From Guptibacillus hwajinpoensis (GTDB lineage Bacteria; Bacillota; Bacilli; Bacillales; Bacillaceae_O), in the NCBI GenBank assembly GCA_016841765.1, contig JAENYN010000007.1:1-59004 (forward strand): DNA of 59,004 nt. Reading direction: 5' to 3'. The notes beneath the pieces are model-generated. The model was not told the origin of the DNA. It saw only the letters and a list, made by a program, of their open reading frames with translations, and searched no databases. Positions 52,970 to 59,004 of the stretch are shown here, piece after piece (position 1 is the first letter of the stretch; each line of letters begins with the position of its first letter). The position numbers and the translations under genes were made by a program.

Positions 52970-53821
52970 TCACACGAATGACAACAGTGCTTTTGCTTTT
53001 TTATAAACAGGATAATCAACAAGCTCGTTATCTACAGAAATGGATGCGACCCCTTCGTTCTCAGCTTCTTCGAATTTTTCAACGATCTTCTTCGCTTTTT
53101 CAATTTCGTCACTTGATGGGGTGAAGACATGATGAACAGGTTCGATTTGCTTCGGATGGATAATGAGCTTACCCCTGAACCCGAGCTGCCTCGCATGCTT
53201 CGCTTCATTTTCCAGGCCTTCGCTATTATCAAGATGCGGGTATACCGCATCAATCGGCGCCCCGATTCCTGCTGCTTTGGAGGCTATCACAATGCTGGAT
53301 CTTGCGTGCAGCAGCTCAAGTCCGCCCGGTGTCAATTCACAGTCAATATCGAGTGAGAAATCAATATACCCAAAAGCCAGGTTTGAAACGATAGAGTCTG
53401 CACTTGCAATGTCATAGACAAATTGCACTCCTCTGGCACTTTCAATTAACGGAATCACCTTAAAGCCCGGGGCCGGGGGCTGTTCCTTTCCCAAGTCTCT
53501 GATTGCCGCGGTCACAAGACGGATCCCCTCTTTGCTTTCCGCTTTTGGGACAATGACACCGCTTGCCCCATAACGGAGCGCACAAGACAGGTCCTCTTTC
53601 CAAAACGAGGTGGTGACGTCATTTATCCGAACGTACATTTCTTTGCGGCTTCCGAAAGCGGATAAACCCTCTTTCACCAGTTCCCTGGCATTTTCTTTTT
53701 CCGATAAAGCGACTGCATCCTCCAAATCTATAATGACACAATCCGCATCTGAAGAAGCCGCTTTTTCAATCAACCGGTATTTTTTTGCAGGTACAAATAA
53801 ATACGATCTTCCTGGGACCAT
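52970..53821 (-). CDS. HpcH/HpaI aldolase, CitE-like (malyl-/citramalyl-CoA lyase family)
   Basis: 283 residues: GRSYLFVPAKKYRLIEKA, DCVIIDLEDAVAL, MYVRINDV, FKVIPLIESARGVQFVYDIA, LAFGYIDFSLDIDCE and FRGKLIIHPKQIEPVHHVF. The Arg, Glu and Asp of the Mg-enolate site (RIND, LIES, DFSLDI) are in place. Members cleave beta-hydroxy acyl-CoA thioesters such as (S)-citramalyl-CoA or malyl-CoA. No CoA transferase or ligase is in the window, so the activated substrate must be made elsewhere or the enzyme acts on a free acid. AAAGGAAG precedes the ATG. Confidence 0.88.
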   Translation of the reverse strand: MVPGRSYLFVPAKKYRLIEKAASSDADCVIIDLEDAVALSEKENARELVKEGLSAFGSRKEMYVRINDVTTSFWKEDLSCALRYGASGVIVPKAESKEGIRLVTAAIRDLGKEQPPAPGFKVIPLIESARGVQFVYDIASADSIVSNLAFGYIDFSLDIDCELTPGGLELLHARSSIVIASKAAGIGAPIDAVYPHLDNSEGLENEAKHARQLGFRGKLIIHPKQIEPVHHVFTPSSDEIEKAKKIVEKFEEAENEGVASISVDNELVDYPVYKKAKALLSFV

Positions 53822-53840
53822 ACGGATCGCTTCCTTTCCA

Positions 53841-55109
53841 TCACTTTGCCAACAAGAGCGACAACTGCGGGAATATGATGATTAAAGCAAGGGCAAGAAT
53901 CATCAACACAAAGAAAGGCATGACGCCCTGAACGACCGCGCCCACTTTTTCTTTGGAAATTCCGCTTACAACAAAGAGGTTCAGTCCAACAGGCGGTGTA
54001 ATCATCGCCAATTCCATGTTGATCGTCATAATGATCGCAAAGTGGATAATGTTGATATCAAACAGCGCCAGCACCGGCATGAAGATCGGTAGCGTAATAA
54101 GGATGATTGCGATCGCTTCCAGGAACATCCCCATGATAAAAAACATGATGTTAACCCCGATCAAGAAGATCCATTTGTTACCTGCGCTTGCTTCTATCCA
54201 GGCAGCAAAAGTCTGCGGCACCTGTTCGGTCGTAAGGAACATGCCAAACACAATCGCAGAGGCAATAATCAGGAAAATCATCGAAGTAATATTGATTGAT
54301 TCTGTTAATATCGCCCTGAATTTGGTAAATGTCAGTTCCTTATAAATGAAAATGGAAACGACTAAACCGTAAAAGACGGATAGGAATGATGCTTCTGTAG
54401 GGGTGACAATCCCGGTATAAATCCCGCCCAGAATGAAAATAGGCAGTAAAAACCCCCAGATTGCTTTTCGTGTTTTCGTCATTCGCTCTTCCATCGATTG
54501 TTTTGGCAGTGCACCATAGTTATTTTTTCTGGCATGGAAAATAGCGGATGCCAGCAGAAGTCCCCCTAAAAGGATACCTGGTAAAATTCCTGCCATGAAT
54601 AACTTGCCAATCGACTGCTCTGATACCGCACCGTATATAATTAATGGAATCGACGGGGGAATCAATATCCCCAGTGTTCCGGATGCAGCCACAAGTCCCA
54701 TCGCGTACTTCTTACTGTATCCCGCCTTTACCATTCCTGGAATCATGATGCTTCCAATTGCAGCGGCAGTTGCCGGGCTTGACCCTGATATTGCCGCAAA
54801 AATCATACATGCAAGAATTGTTACAACAGCAAGACCGCCCCGCATATGACCAACCCATGATTTTAGTGCTTCAATGAGATGGTGGGAAATGCCGCCTTTA
54901 GACATAATGATGCCGGCAAAAACGAAGCCCGGAATCGCCATCAGCGTTGCAGAATTCAAGGAACTGAACATTTTTTGTATGACTGTATATAAGGTGAAAT
55001 CAACCATCTGCAATGCAATGACGCTTGAAAGCCCCAGGCTGATCGCAATGGGTACACGCATAAGGCTAAGAAGTGCAAACGACAGAAAAAGAACTAACAC
55101 CGCACTCAT
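53841..55109 (-). CDS. dctM: TRAP transporter large permease
   Basis: 422 residues, about 12 helices. It has RVPIAISLGLSSVIALQMVD, the MAIPGFVFAGIIMSKGGISH segment, AAISGSSPATAAAIGSIMIP (the G-S-S/T-x-A-T-A motif of DctM), GTLGILIPPSIPLIIYG and ITPPVGLNLFVVSGI. It forms the Na-coupled transport channel of the tripartite carrier with DctQ (4-bp overlap) and the binding protein DctP, which is encoded divergently at 57364-58419. Confidence 0.95.
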   Translation of the reverse strand: MSAVLVLFLSFALLSLMRVPIAISLGLSSVIALQMVDFTLYTVIQKMFSSLNSATLMAIPGFVFAGIIMSKGGISHHLIEALKSWVGHMRGGLAVVTILACMIFAAISGSSPATAAAIGSIMIPGMVKAGYSKKYAMGLVAASGTLGILIPPSIPLIIYGAVSEQSIGKLFMAGILPGILLGGLLLASAIFHARKNNYGALPKQSMEERMTKTRKAIWGFLLPIFILGGIYTGIVTPTEASFLSVFYGLVVSIFIYKELTFTKFRAILTESINITSMIFLIIASAIVFGMFLTTEQVPQTFAAWIEASAGNKWIFLIGVNIMFFIMGMFLEAIAIILITLPIFMPVLALFDINIIHFAIIMTINMELAMITPPVGLNLFVVSGISKEKVGAVVQGVMPFFVLMILALALIIIFPQLSLLLAK

Positions 55110-55675
55110 ACTGAAATCCCTCCCTTACTTTCATCTGAGCGATCACTGCCTGATTCTTCTTGTGATTCTATATATTGCTCATATTCATATGCACCAATAA
55201 TCTCTCTTTTATCTCCTGAAAGCGCTTTAATAAATTTCAAAACAAAATAGACCCCGAGCAATCCCATCCCGACCGGCATAATCGCATATGGTATCCACAT
55301 TGGAATTCCGACATCGATTGTTGTGATTTGCTGCTCTTTTGCAATGACGGTAATTTGAAACCCTGTATATGTTAGAAAGAAGCTATAGCCGGCTCCGATC
55401 AAATTACTGACGGCACTAACAATTCTTTTCAACGGAAACGGAAACTTATCATAGACGAGATCCACTACGATATGGCGGTTATCTTTCAACGCCCTTCCAA
55501 ATCCTATGAAAATTGCCCAGACCATCAAAAATTCAAAAATTTCGGTCGTCCATGTCTGCGGCTGATTCACAACATAACGCATAAAAACACCGTATAAACT
55601 TACAGTCACACCAGCCAGAAACAGAAATCCTGAAGAAAACTCTTCCGCTTTATCCAACCAATTAAGTACTCTCAA
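55106..55675 (-). CDS. dctQ: TRAP transporter small permease
   Basis: 189 residues with four helices; LNWLDKAEEFSSGFLFLAGV, YVVNQPQTWTTEIFEFLMVW and FIGFGRALKDNRHIVVDLVY match the DctQ consensus. TTG start at 55675, 8 bases behind AAGGAGG. It partners DctM in the membrane. First gene of the nine-gene minus-strand catabolic operon; a TATACT at 55751-55756 (minus strand) is a possible -10 box with a weak -35. Confidence 0.92.
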   Translation of the reverse strand: MRVLNWLDKAEEFSSGFLFLAGVTVSLYGVFMRYVVNQPQTWTTEIFEFLMVWAIFIGFGRALKDNRHIVVDLVYDKFPFPLKRIVSAVSNLIGAGYSFFLTYTGFQITVIAKEQQITTIDVGIPMWIPYAIMPVGMGLLGVYFVLKFIKALSGDKREIIGAYEYEQYIESQEESGSDRSDESKGGISV

Positions 55676-55793
55676 TAATCTTGCCTCCTTTTTAAAAATT
55701 TGCTATGTCCACTCTGCGTGCTGTCGACAGCCCACAACGCTTCATAAAAAAGTATACCTAATTATTCCAGACAAATAAACAGAATATTTATAA

Positions 55794-55815
55794 AATATAT
55801 AAAATTTTATATATT
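55794..55815. promoter_or_regulatory. Perfect 22-bp palindrome, likely operator in the divergent promoter region
   Basis: AATATATAAAATTTTATATATT is its own reverse complement. It overlaps the first two bases of the plus-strand -35 box and lies about 40 bp upstream of the minus-strand -10 candidate. It fits an operator for the GntR/FCD regulator at 49350-50018; which protein binds is inference. Confidence 0.55.
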
Positions 55816-55842
55816 CACAAAAGAATGAATGTTTGATATACT
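55814..55842 (+). promoter_or_regulatory. SigA-type promoter for the DUF1185-dehydrogenase-DctP operon
   Basis: TTCACA (55814-55819), 17-base spacer, and TATACT (55837-55842) preceded by TG one base upstream (extended -10). The start codon is at 55885, behind AAAGGAG. Confidence 0.65.
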
Positions 55843-55884
55843 CATACATATCTTTCTACAATAGGAAAATGAAAGGAGAATCTA

Positions 55885-56469
55885 ATGGAAATAAGGAAAA
55901 TTGTTACAATTGTAGAAGAAACTTTTATTGAGGGTTTCAAGGAAGCGGACAACCCGGTAAAAATCGCTGCTTCAATGGCCGTCATTAAAAATCCTTATGC
56001 AGGTAAGTATGTCGACAATCTACAGCCCCTGGTCGATACCTATTCTGAAAAGCTCGGCACGCTTCTTCCACAAAAAGCGATGGAAGCACTCGGCATCACA
56101 GGCAGCGATGTTGAAGGCTATGGGAAAGGAGCTCTCGTTGGCCTGGACGGGGAAATTGAGCATGGTTCTGCTTTGATTCACACCCTAACATTCGGAAATC
56201 CATTTCGGAAATTGTGTGATGATGCAGAAACTCTGCTTCCATCCGCTGAAAAAAGGGGGAACGCCGGAGCAACTCTTGACCTCGCAATAAAACATAAAAT
56301 GGACCCAAAAACACGAAGCCATCATATGAGCTTCGAAGTAAGAATTCCTGATGCCCCCCGTAACGATGAAATTATTGTAACTGCCGTTGTGGCAACAAGC
56401 GGACGTGCCCATCCAAGGATCGGTTCATTACATAATGAACTGGCTGAAGAAGGAGTTTCCTCTGCCTGA
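55885..56469 (+). CDS. DUF1185 family protein ('amino acid synthesis' family)
   Basis: 194 residues. It has IRKIVTIVEETFIEGFKEAD, AAMAVIKNPYAGKYV-like and MDPKTRSHHMSFEVRIPDAP segments, and VVATSGRAHPRIG near the end, characteristic of the DUF1185 family. The biochemical role of the family is not established to my knowledge; members often accompany TRAP transporters and organic-acid genes, as here. The stop overlaps the next start as TGATG. ATG with AAAGGAG upstream. Confidence 0.8.
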   Translation: MEIRKIVTIVEETFIEGFKEADNPVKIAASMAVIKNPYAGKYVDNLQPLVDTYSEKLGTLLPQKAMEALGITGSDVEGYGKGALVGLDGEIEHGSALIHTLTFGNPFRKLCDDAETLLPSAEKRGNAGATLDLAIKHKMDPKTRSHHMSFEVRIPDAPRNDEIIVTAVVATSGRAHPRIGSLHNELAEEGVSSA

Positions 56470-57371
56470 TGAAAGAAACTGTCGGCTTTGTAGGACTAGG
56501 CAAAATGGGGCTTCCAATGGCCAGGAAATTGCTCGAGCATGACTATATTGTGTATGGAAGCGACCTGGATGGCGAAGCTATGGCGGCTTTTAAAAAAAGC
56601 GGCGGCGTCCCATCCTTTTTAAAGGAAATCATTGAAAACGCTGCCATTATCATTTTGATGCTTCCCAACTCCAAAGTTGTCAATCAAGTGATTGAAGAGT
56701 TGCGTTCATTCTCAGGGAAAACCAGGACGAAAGAATTAACGGTTATTGACATGAGCAGCTCTTACCCTGTCGACACCCAGAAGAATTCAAATATTTTAAG
56801 TAAAGATAGCATAGCCATGATTGATGCCCCTGTAAGCGGCGGCGTGAAAAAGGCAGTGACAGGTGAGCTTACCATCATGGTAGGTGGTGAAAAGGAATAT
56901 GCCGACAGGGCAAATGAACTGTTCCATGCGATGGGCAAGAACATTTACCATGTAGGCCCGATCGGATCCGGCCACCTGATGAAGGCATTAAATAATTTTC
57001 TGTCGGCAGTCCACTTACTGGCAACCTCAGAAGCTGTTCACTTGCTTGAGAATTTCGGAATCGACCCGGAAACGGGCATTGAGGTTTTCAATCAAAGCAC
57101 CGGGCGCAGCCATTCAACTGCCTTTAAATTCCCAAAGTTTATCCTGCCGGAGACCTTTGACTCCGGATTCAGTCTGGAATTAATGGCAAAAGATGTGGAT
57201 ACCGCAAAAAAATTGTTTGAGGATAAAGAAGCAGACAGTAAACTCGCTGCTGAAGTCGCATCTGCTTATCTGGAGGCTCATAAAGAATTTGGGGATGAGA
57301 GTGATCATACTGAAATCTTTCGTTTTGTTTCCAAATATATAAACCTAAAGGGGGATAAGTTTCATGTCTAA
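56469..57371 (+). CDS. 3-hydroxyisobutyrate dehydrogenase-like NAD(P) oxidoreductase (tartronate-semialdehyde reductase type)
   Basis: 300 residues: VGFVGLGKMGLPMARKLLEH (nucleotide site), ILMLPNSKVVNQV, IDAPVSGGVKKAVTGELTIM (substrate loop), GPIGSGHLMKALNNFLSAVH with the catalytic Lys, and LMAKDVDTAKKL. It belongs to the beta-hydroxyacid dehydrogenases, which reduce or oxidise small hydroxy acids such as tartronate semialdehyde, 3-hydroxyisobutyrate or 2-hydroxymethylglutarate. The neighbours favour a hydroxy-acid catabolic step. It overlaps both the gene before (1 bp) and after (8 bp). Confidence 0.9.
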   Translation: MKETVGFVGLGKMGLPMARKLLEHDYIVYGSDLDGEAMAAFKKSGGVPSFLKEIIENAAIIILMLPNSKVVNQVIEELRSFSGKTRTKELTVIDMSSSYPVDTQKNSNILSKDSIAMIDAPVSGGVKKAVTGELTIMVGGEKEYADRANELFHAMGKNIYHVGPIGSGHLMKALNNFLSAVHLLATSEAVHLLENFGIDPETGIEVFNQSTGRSHSTAFKFPKFILPETFDSGFSLELMAKDVDTAKKLFEDKEADSKLAAEVASAYLEAHKEFGDESDHTEIFRFVSKYINLKGDKFHV

Positions 57372-58419
57372 ATTAAAGAAAATGCTGGTCTTATTTGTAA
57401 CTGCAATGGTGATTTTCGGTCTTGCTGCCTGCGGCAGTTCGACATCTTCATCGGAAGGTGATGAAAGCGCTACCAAGTCTGCGGAAGCTGGCGGTGATGA
57501 AATACAGGAACTGACAATTAAAATCTCTCACGTTGTTGCCGAAAACACGCCAAAGCATCAAGGTGCGCTTGCTGTCAAAAAATATATCGAAGAGAAATCC
57601 GGCGGTAAAATCAAAGTGCAGGTCTATCCAAACAGCCAGTTATTCGGTGATAAGGATGAATTTCAAAACCTTGTAGCGAATAATGTCCAATTTATTATCC
57701 CGGATATGTCCAAGATGGTAGGGAATGATCCTGGATTCAATATTCCGGCGATGCCATTCCTTTTCAAAGATGATGAGGCCGCAACTTCTTTTTGGGACGG
57801 GCCTAAAGGGCAGGAAATTCTGCAGCGCCTGGAAAAGGATGGAGCGATCGGATTGACAATGTGGCCAAACGGCGCTAAACACATTACCAATGGTAAACGT
57901 GCTATCAAATCTCCTGAGGATTTAAAAGGACTTAAGATCCGTACCCAGGGCGGCCAGCTGCTTGAAGCAGTCTATGAAGAACTCGGTGCAGGTTCTACCT
58001 CCATTCCTTTCAGTGAGCTTTACACAGCGTTACAGCAGAAAACGGTGGATGGCCAATCCAACACGTTCAGTAACATTGAATCGAAAAAACTTGATGAAGT
58101 TCAAAAATACATGACTGTAATGGGCCACACTCGAGTCGACTATACGTTCATGACGAACAAAAAGTTCTGGGACAGCTTGAACGATGCCACAAAAGAAATT
58201 GTCCAGGGGGGTGTTGATGAAGGCACAAAGGTTGCCCGCGAACAAGCACTTTCACTTAATGAAGATGCTCTGAAACTCCTTAAGGAACGCGGCAAAATTG
58301 AAATCTATGAGCTGAGTGATGATGAGATTAAAGCATTCCAGGAAGCTCTTCAGCCGCTTTATGACAAGTGGGGCGAAAAAATCGGACAGGATACGCTTGA
58401 TGCCGCTATGAACCAATAA
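57364..58419 (+). CDS. dctP: TRAP transporter substrate-binding lipoprotein
   Basis: 351 residues. A lipoprotein signal ends LAACGSSTSSS (Cys23). The mature protein has LTIKISHVVAENTPKHQGAL, GKIKVQVYPNSQLFGDKDEF, LKGLKIRTQGGQLLEAVYEE (the Arg that binds the ligand carboxylate) and DGQSNTFSNIESKKLDEVQK. These are standard DctP/YiaO-type features. It captures the acid outside the membrane and delivers it to DctQM encoded on the other strand. Two terminators follow. Confidence 0.95.
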   Translation: MSKLKKMLVLFVTAMVIFGLAACGSSTSSSEGDESATKSAEAGGDEIQELTIKISHVVAENTPKHQGALAVKKYIEEKSGGKIKVQVYPNSQLFGDKDEFQNLVANNVQFIIPDMSKMVGNDPGFNIPAMPFLFKDDEAATSFWDGPKGQEILQRLEKDGAIGLTMWPNGAKHITNGKRAIKSPEDLKGLKIRTQGGQLLEAVYEELGAGSTSIPFSELYTALQQKTVDGQSNTFSNIESKKLDEVQKYMTVMGHTRVDYTFMTNKKFWDSLNDATKEIVQGGVDEGTKVAREQALSLNEDALKLLKERGKIEIYELSDDEIKAFQEALQPLYDKWGEKIGQDTLDAAMNQ

Positions 58420-58429
58420 GATTTGACTT

Positions 58430-58463
58430 CAATCAGCGGGGATATATCCCTGCTGATTGTTTT
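58430..58463 (+). terminator. Terminator of the dctP operon
   Basis: CAATCAGCGGGGA-TATA-TCCCTGCTGATTG (one mismatch), followed by TTTTA. Confidence 0.85.
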
Positions 58464-58524
58464 ATGTAGAGGATTAACTTTGACGGTGTTTTATAAAGTA
58501 ACGCTTTAACGGTGACATCAAAAG

Positions 58525-58555
58525 ACAGGCGGAGCCTTGACTTCCGCCTGTTTTA
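58525..58555 (+). terminator. Second terminator-like hairpin
   Basis: ACAGGCGGA pairs with TCCGCCTGT around GCCTTGACT, then TTTATTT. It may be a backup terminator. 58556-58723 contains no gene; a GC-rich stretch near 58632-58675 (TTCCGCAGGGCGGGCGG) resembles dispersed intergenic repeats of bacilli. Confidence 0.7.
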
Positions 58556-58723
58556 TTTGCTTTAAAAGCATTTAAATCTATAAATTTATTGTTATACGAG
58601 GCTGTTGATTATCGCCGCATGTGCTTATTTTCCGCAGGGCGGGCGGTGATCCGCAAAGATCCGCGGAATCTCATCTGTCCCACTTAGTTCGCAGTAGTCT
58701 TGTACGTTCATTAAACTGATTAC

Positions 58724-59004
58724 TGACACTGAATTGGGGTTTCAGTACGTATATTTTTGGTTTCCTTCTTAATTAAAGGCACTGAATGGAGATTCAGTGC
58801 CTTTATTTTGTTCTTTCAGGTAAATAACCGCACTGAATAAAGATTCAGTGCTTCTATTTTGTTCTTCCGGCTGAATAACCGCACTGAATGAAGATTCAGT
58901 GCTTCTATTTTGTTCTTCCAGCTAAATAACCGCACTGAATGAAGATTCAGTGCTTCTATTTTGTTCTTCCAGCTAAATAACCGCACTGAATGAAGATTCA
59001 GTGC
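58724..59004. repeat. 51-bp tandem repeat array with a hairpin in each unit (continues beyond the window)
   Basis: Units start at 58777, 58828, 58879, 58930 and 58981 (cut), each exactly 51 bp. A diverged unit starts near 58724. Every unit holds GCACTGAAT-N4-ATTCAGTGC or a close variant, a 9-bp stem, followed by a conserved T-rich linker (TTCTATTTTGTTCTTCC). Units become more alike toward the right edge. Confidence 0.93.

Noticed and set aside
58777-59004. CRISPR-like regular repeats at the right edge
   Set aside because: The spacing is regular, but the sequence between the palindromic parts is also conserved, so there are no spacers, and no cas gene is present.
1-59004. Insertion sequences, integrases, tRNA or rRNA genes
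   Set aside because: I looked for transposase and integrase signatures and for tRNA-like cloverleaf sequences and saw none; composition change is the only sign of transfer.

Overview
The window looks like chromosomal DNA of a low-GC Gram-positive bacterium of the Bacillaceae. Supporting signs are AGGAGG-type ribosome sites, frequent TTG/GTG starts, YwqC/YwqD/YwqE-type tyrosine-kinase genes, Eps-like sugar genes and a LytR-CpsA-Psr gene. I see no tRNA, rRNA, CRISPR array, transposase or phage gene. The left edge cuts a nucleotide-sugar dehydrogenase gene and the right edge cuts a tandem-repeat array.

Region 1 (1-20997, minus strand) is a Wzx/Wzy-type polysaccharide locus. Transcription runs from a Wzz-like adaptor, tyrosine kinase and PHP phosphatase, through a probable EAR antitermination RNA and a terminator, into an EpsC-like dehydratase and galU. 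It then passes bacillosamine-type genes (aminotransferase, small priming transferase, acetyltransferase), the CapE-CapF-CapG route to UDP-FucNAc, glycosyltransferases, a pyruvyl transferase, a flippase, a candidate polymerase, manC and a UDP-sugar dehydrogenase. The distal part (1 to about 15.4 kb) is visibly more A/T-rich than the regulatory and galU part.

Region 2 (about 21.3-24.0 kb, plus strand) holds an SGNH hydrolase, a stand-alone GIY-YIG protein and a membrane-anchored or secreted beta-helix protein.

Region 3 (24188-34477, minus) is a second Wzx/Wzy locus with its own WbaP-type priming enzyme, flippase, polymerase and Wzz. It includes a CpsD-like protein whose P-loop is destroyed. 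Next come two small paralogous proteins and an LCP ligase gene broken by an in-frame stop.

Region 4 (36980-43943, minus) is the most unusual part. It is a compact six-gene operon with a ZorA-like MotA/ExbB channel carrying a very long cytoplasmic tail, a ZorB-like MotB/OmpA protein, a NYN-nuclease fusion, a DUF697-like membrane protein, a second membrane protein and a coiled-coil protein. No known Zorya effector is recognisable, so it is a candidate for a variant or undescribed motor-driven (possibly anti-phage) system. A Nudix gene and a TPR protein gene follow.

Region 5 (46777-58419) is a catabolic island for a hydroxy-dicarboxylate, perhaps tartrate or a relative. It has tartrate/D-malate dehydrogenase, two-subunit tartrate dehydratase/fumarase, an FCD-type GntR regulator, a DASS transporter, MmgE/PrpD, a CitE-like lyase and TRAP permeases on the minus strand. 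A divergent plus-strand set holds DUF1185, a 3-hydroxyisobutyrate-dehydrogenase-like enzyme and the TRAP binding protein. A perfect 22-bp palindrome lies between the two divergent units. The window ends in a 51-bp tandem repeat in which every unit contains a hairpin.
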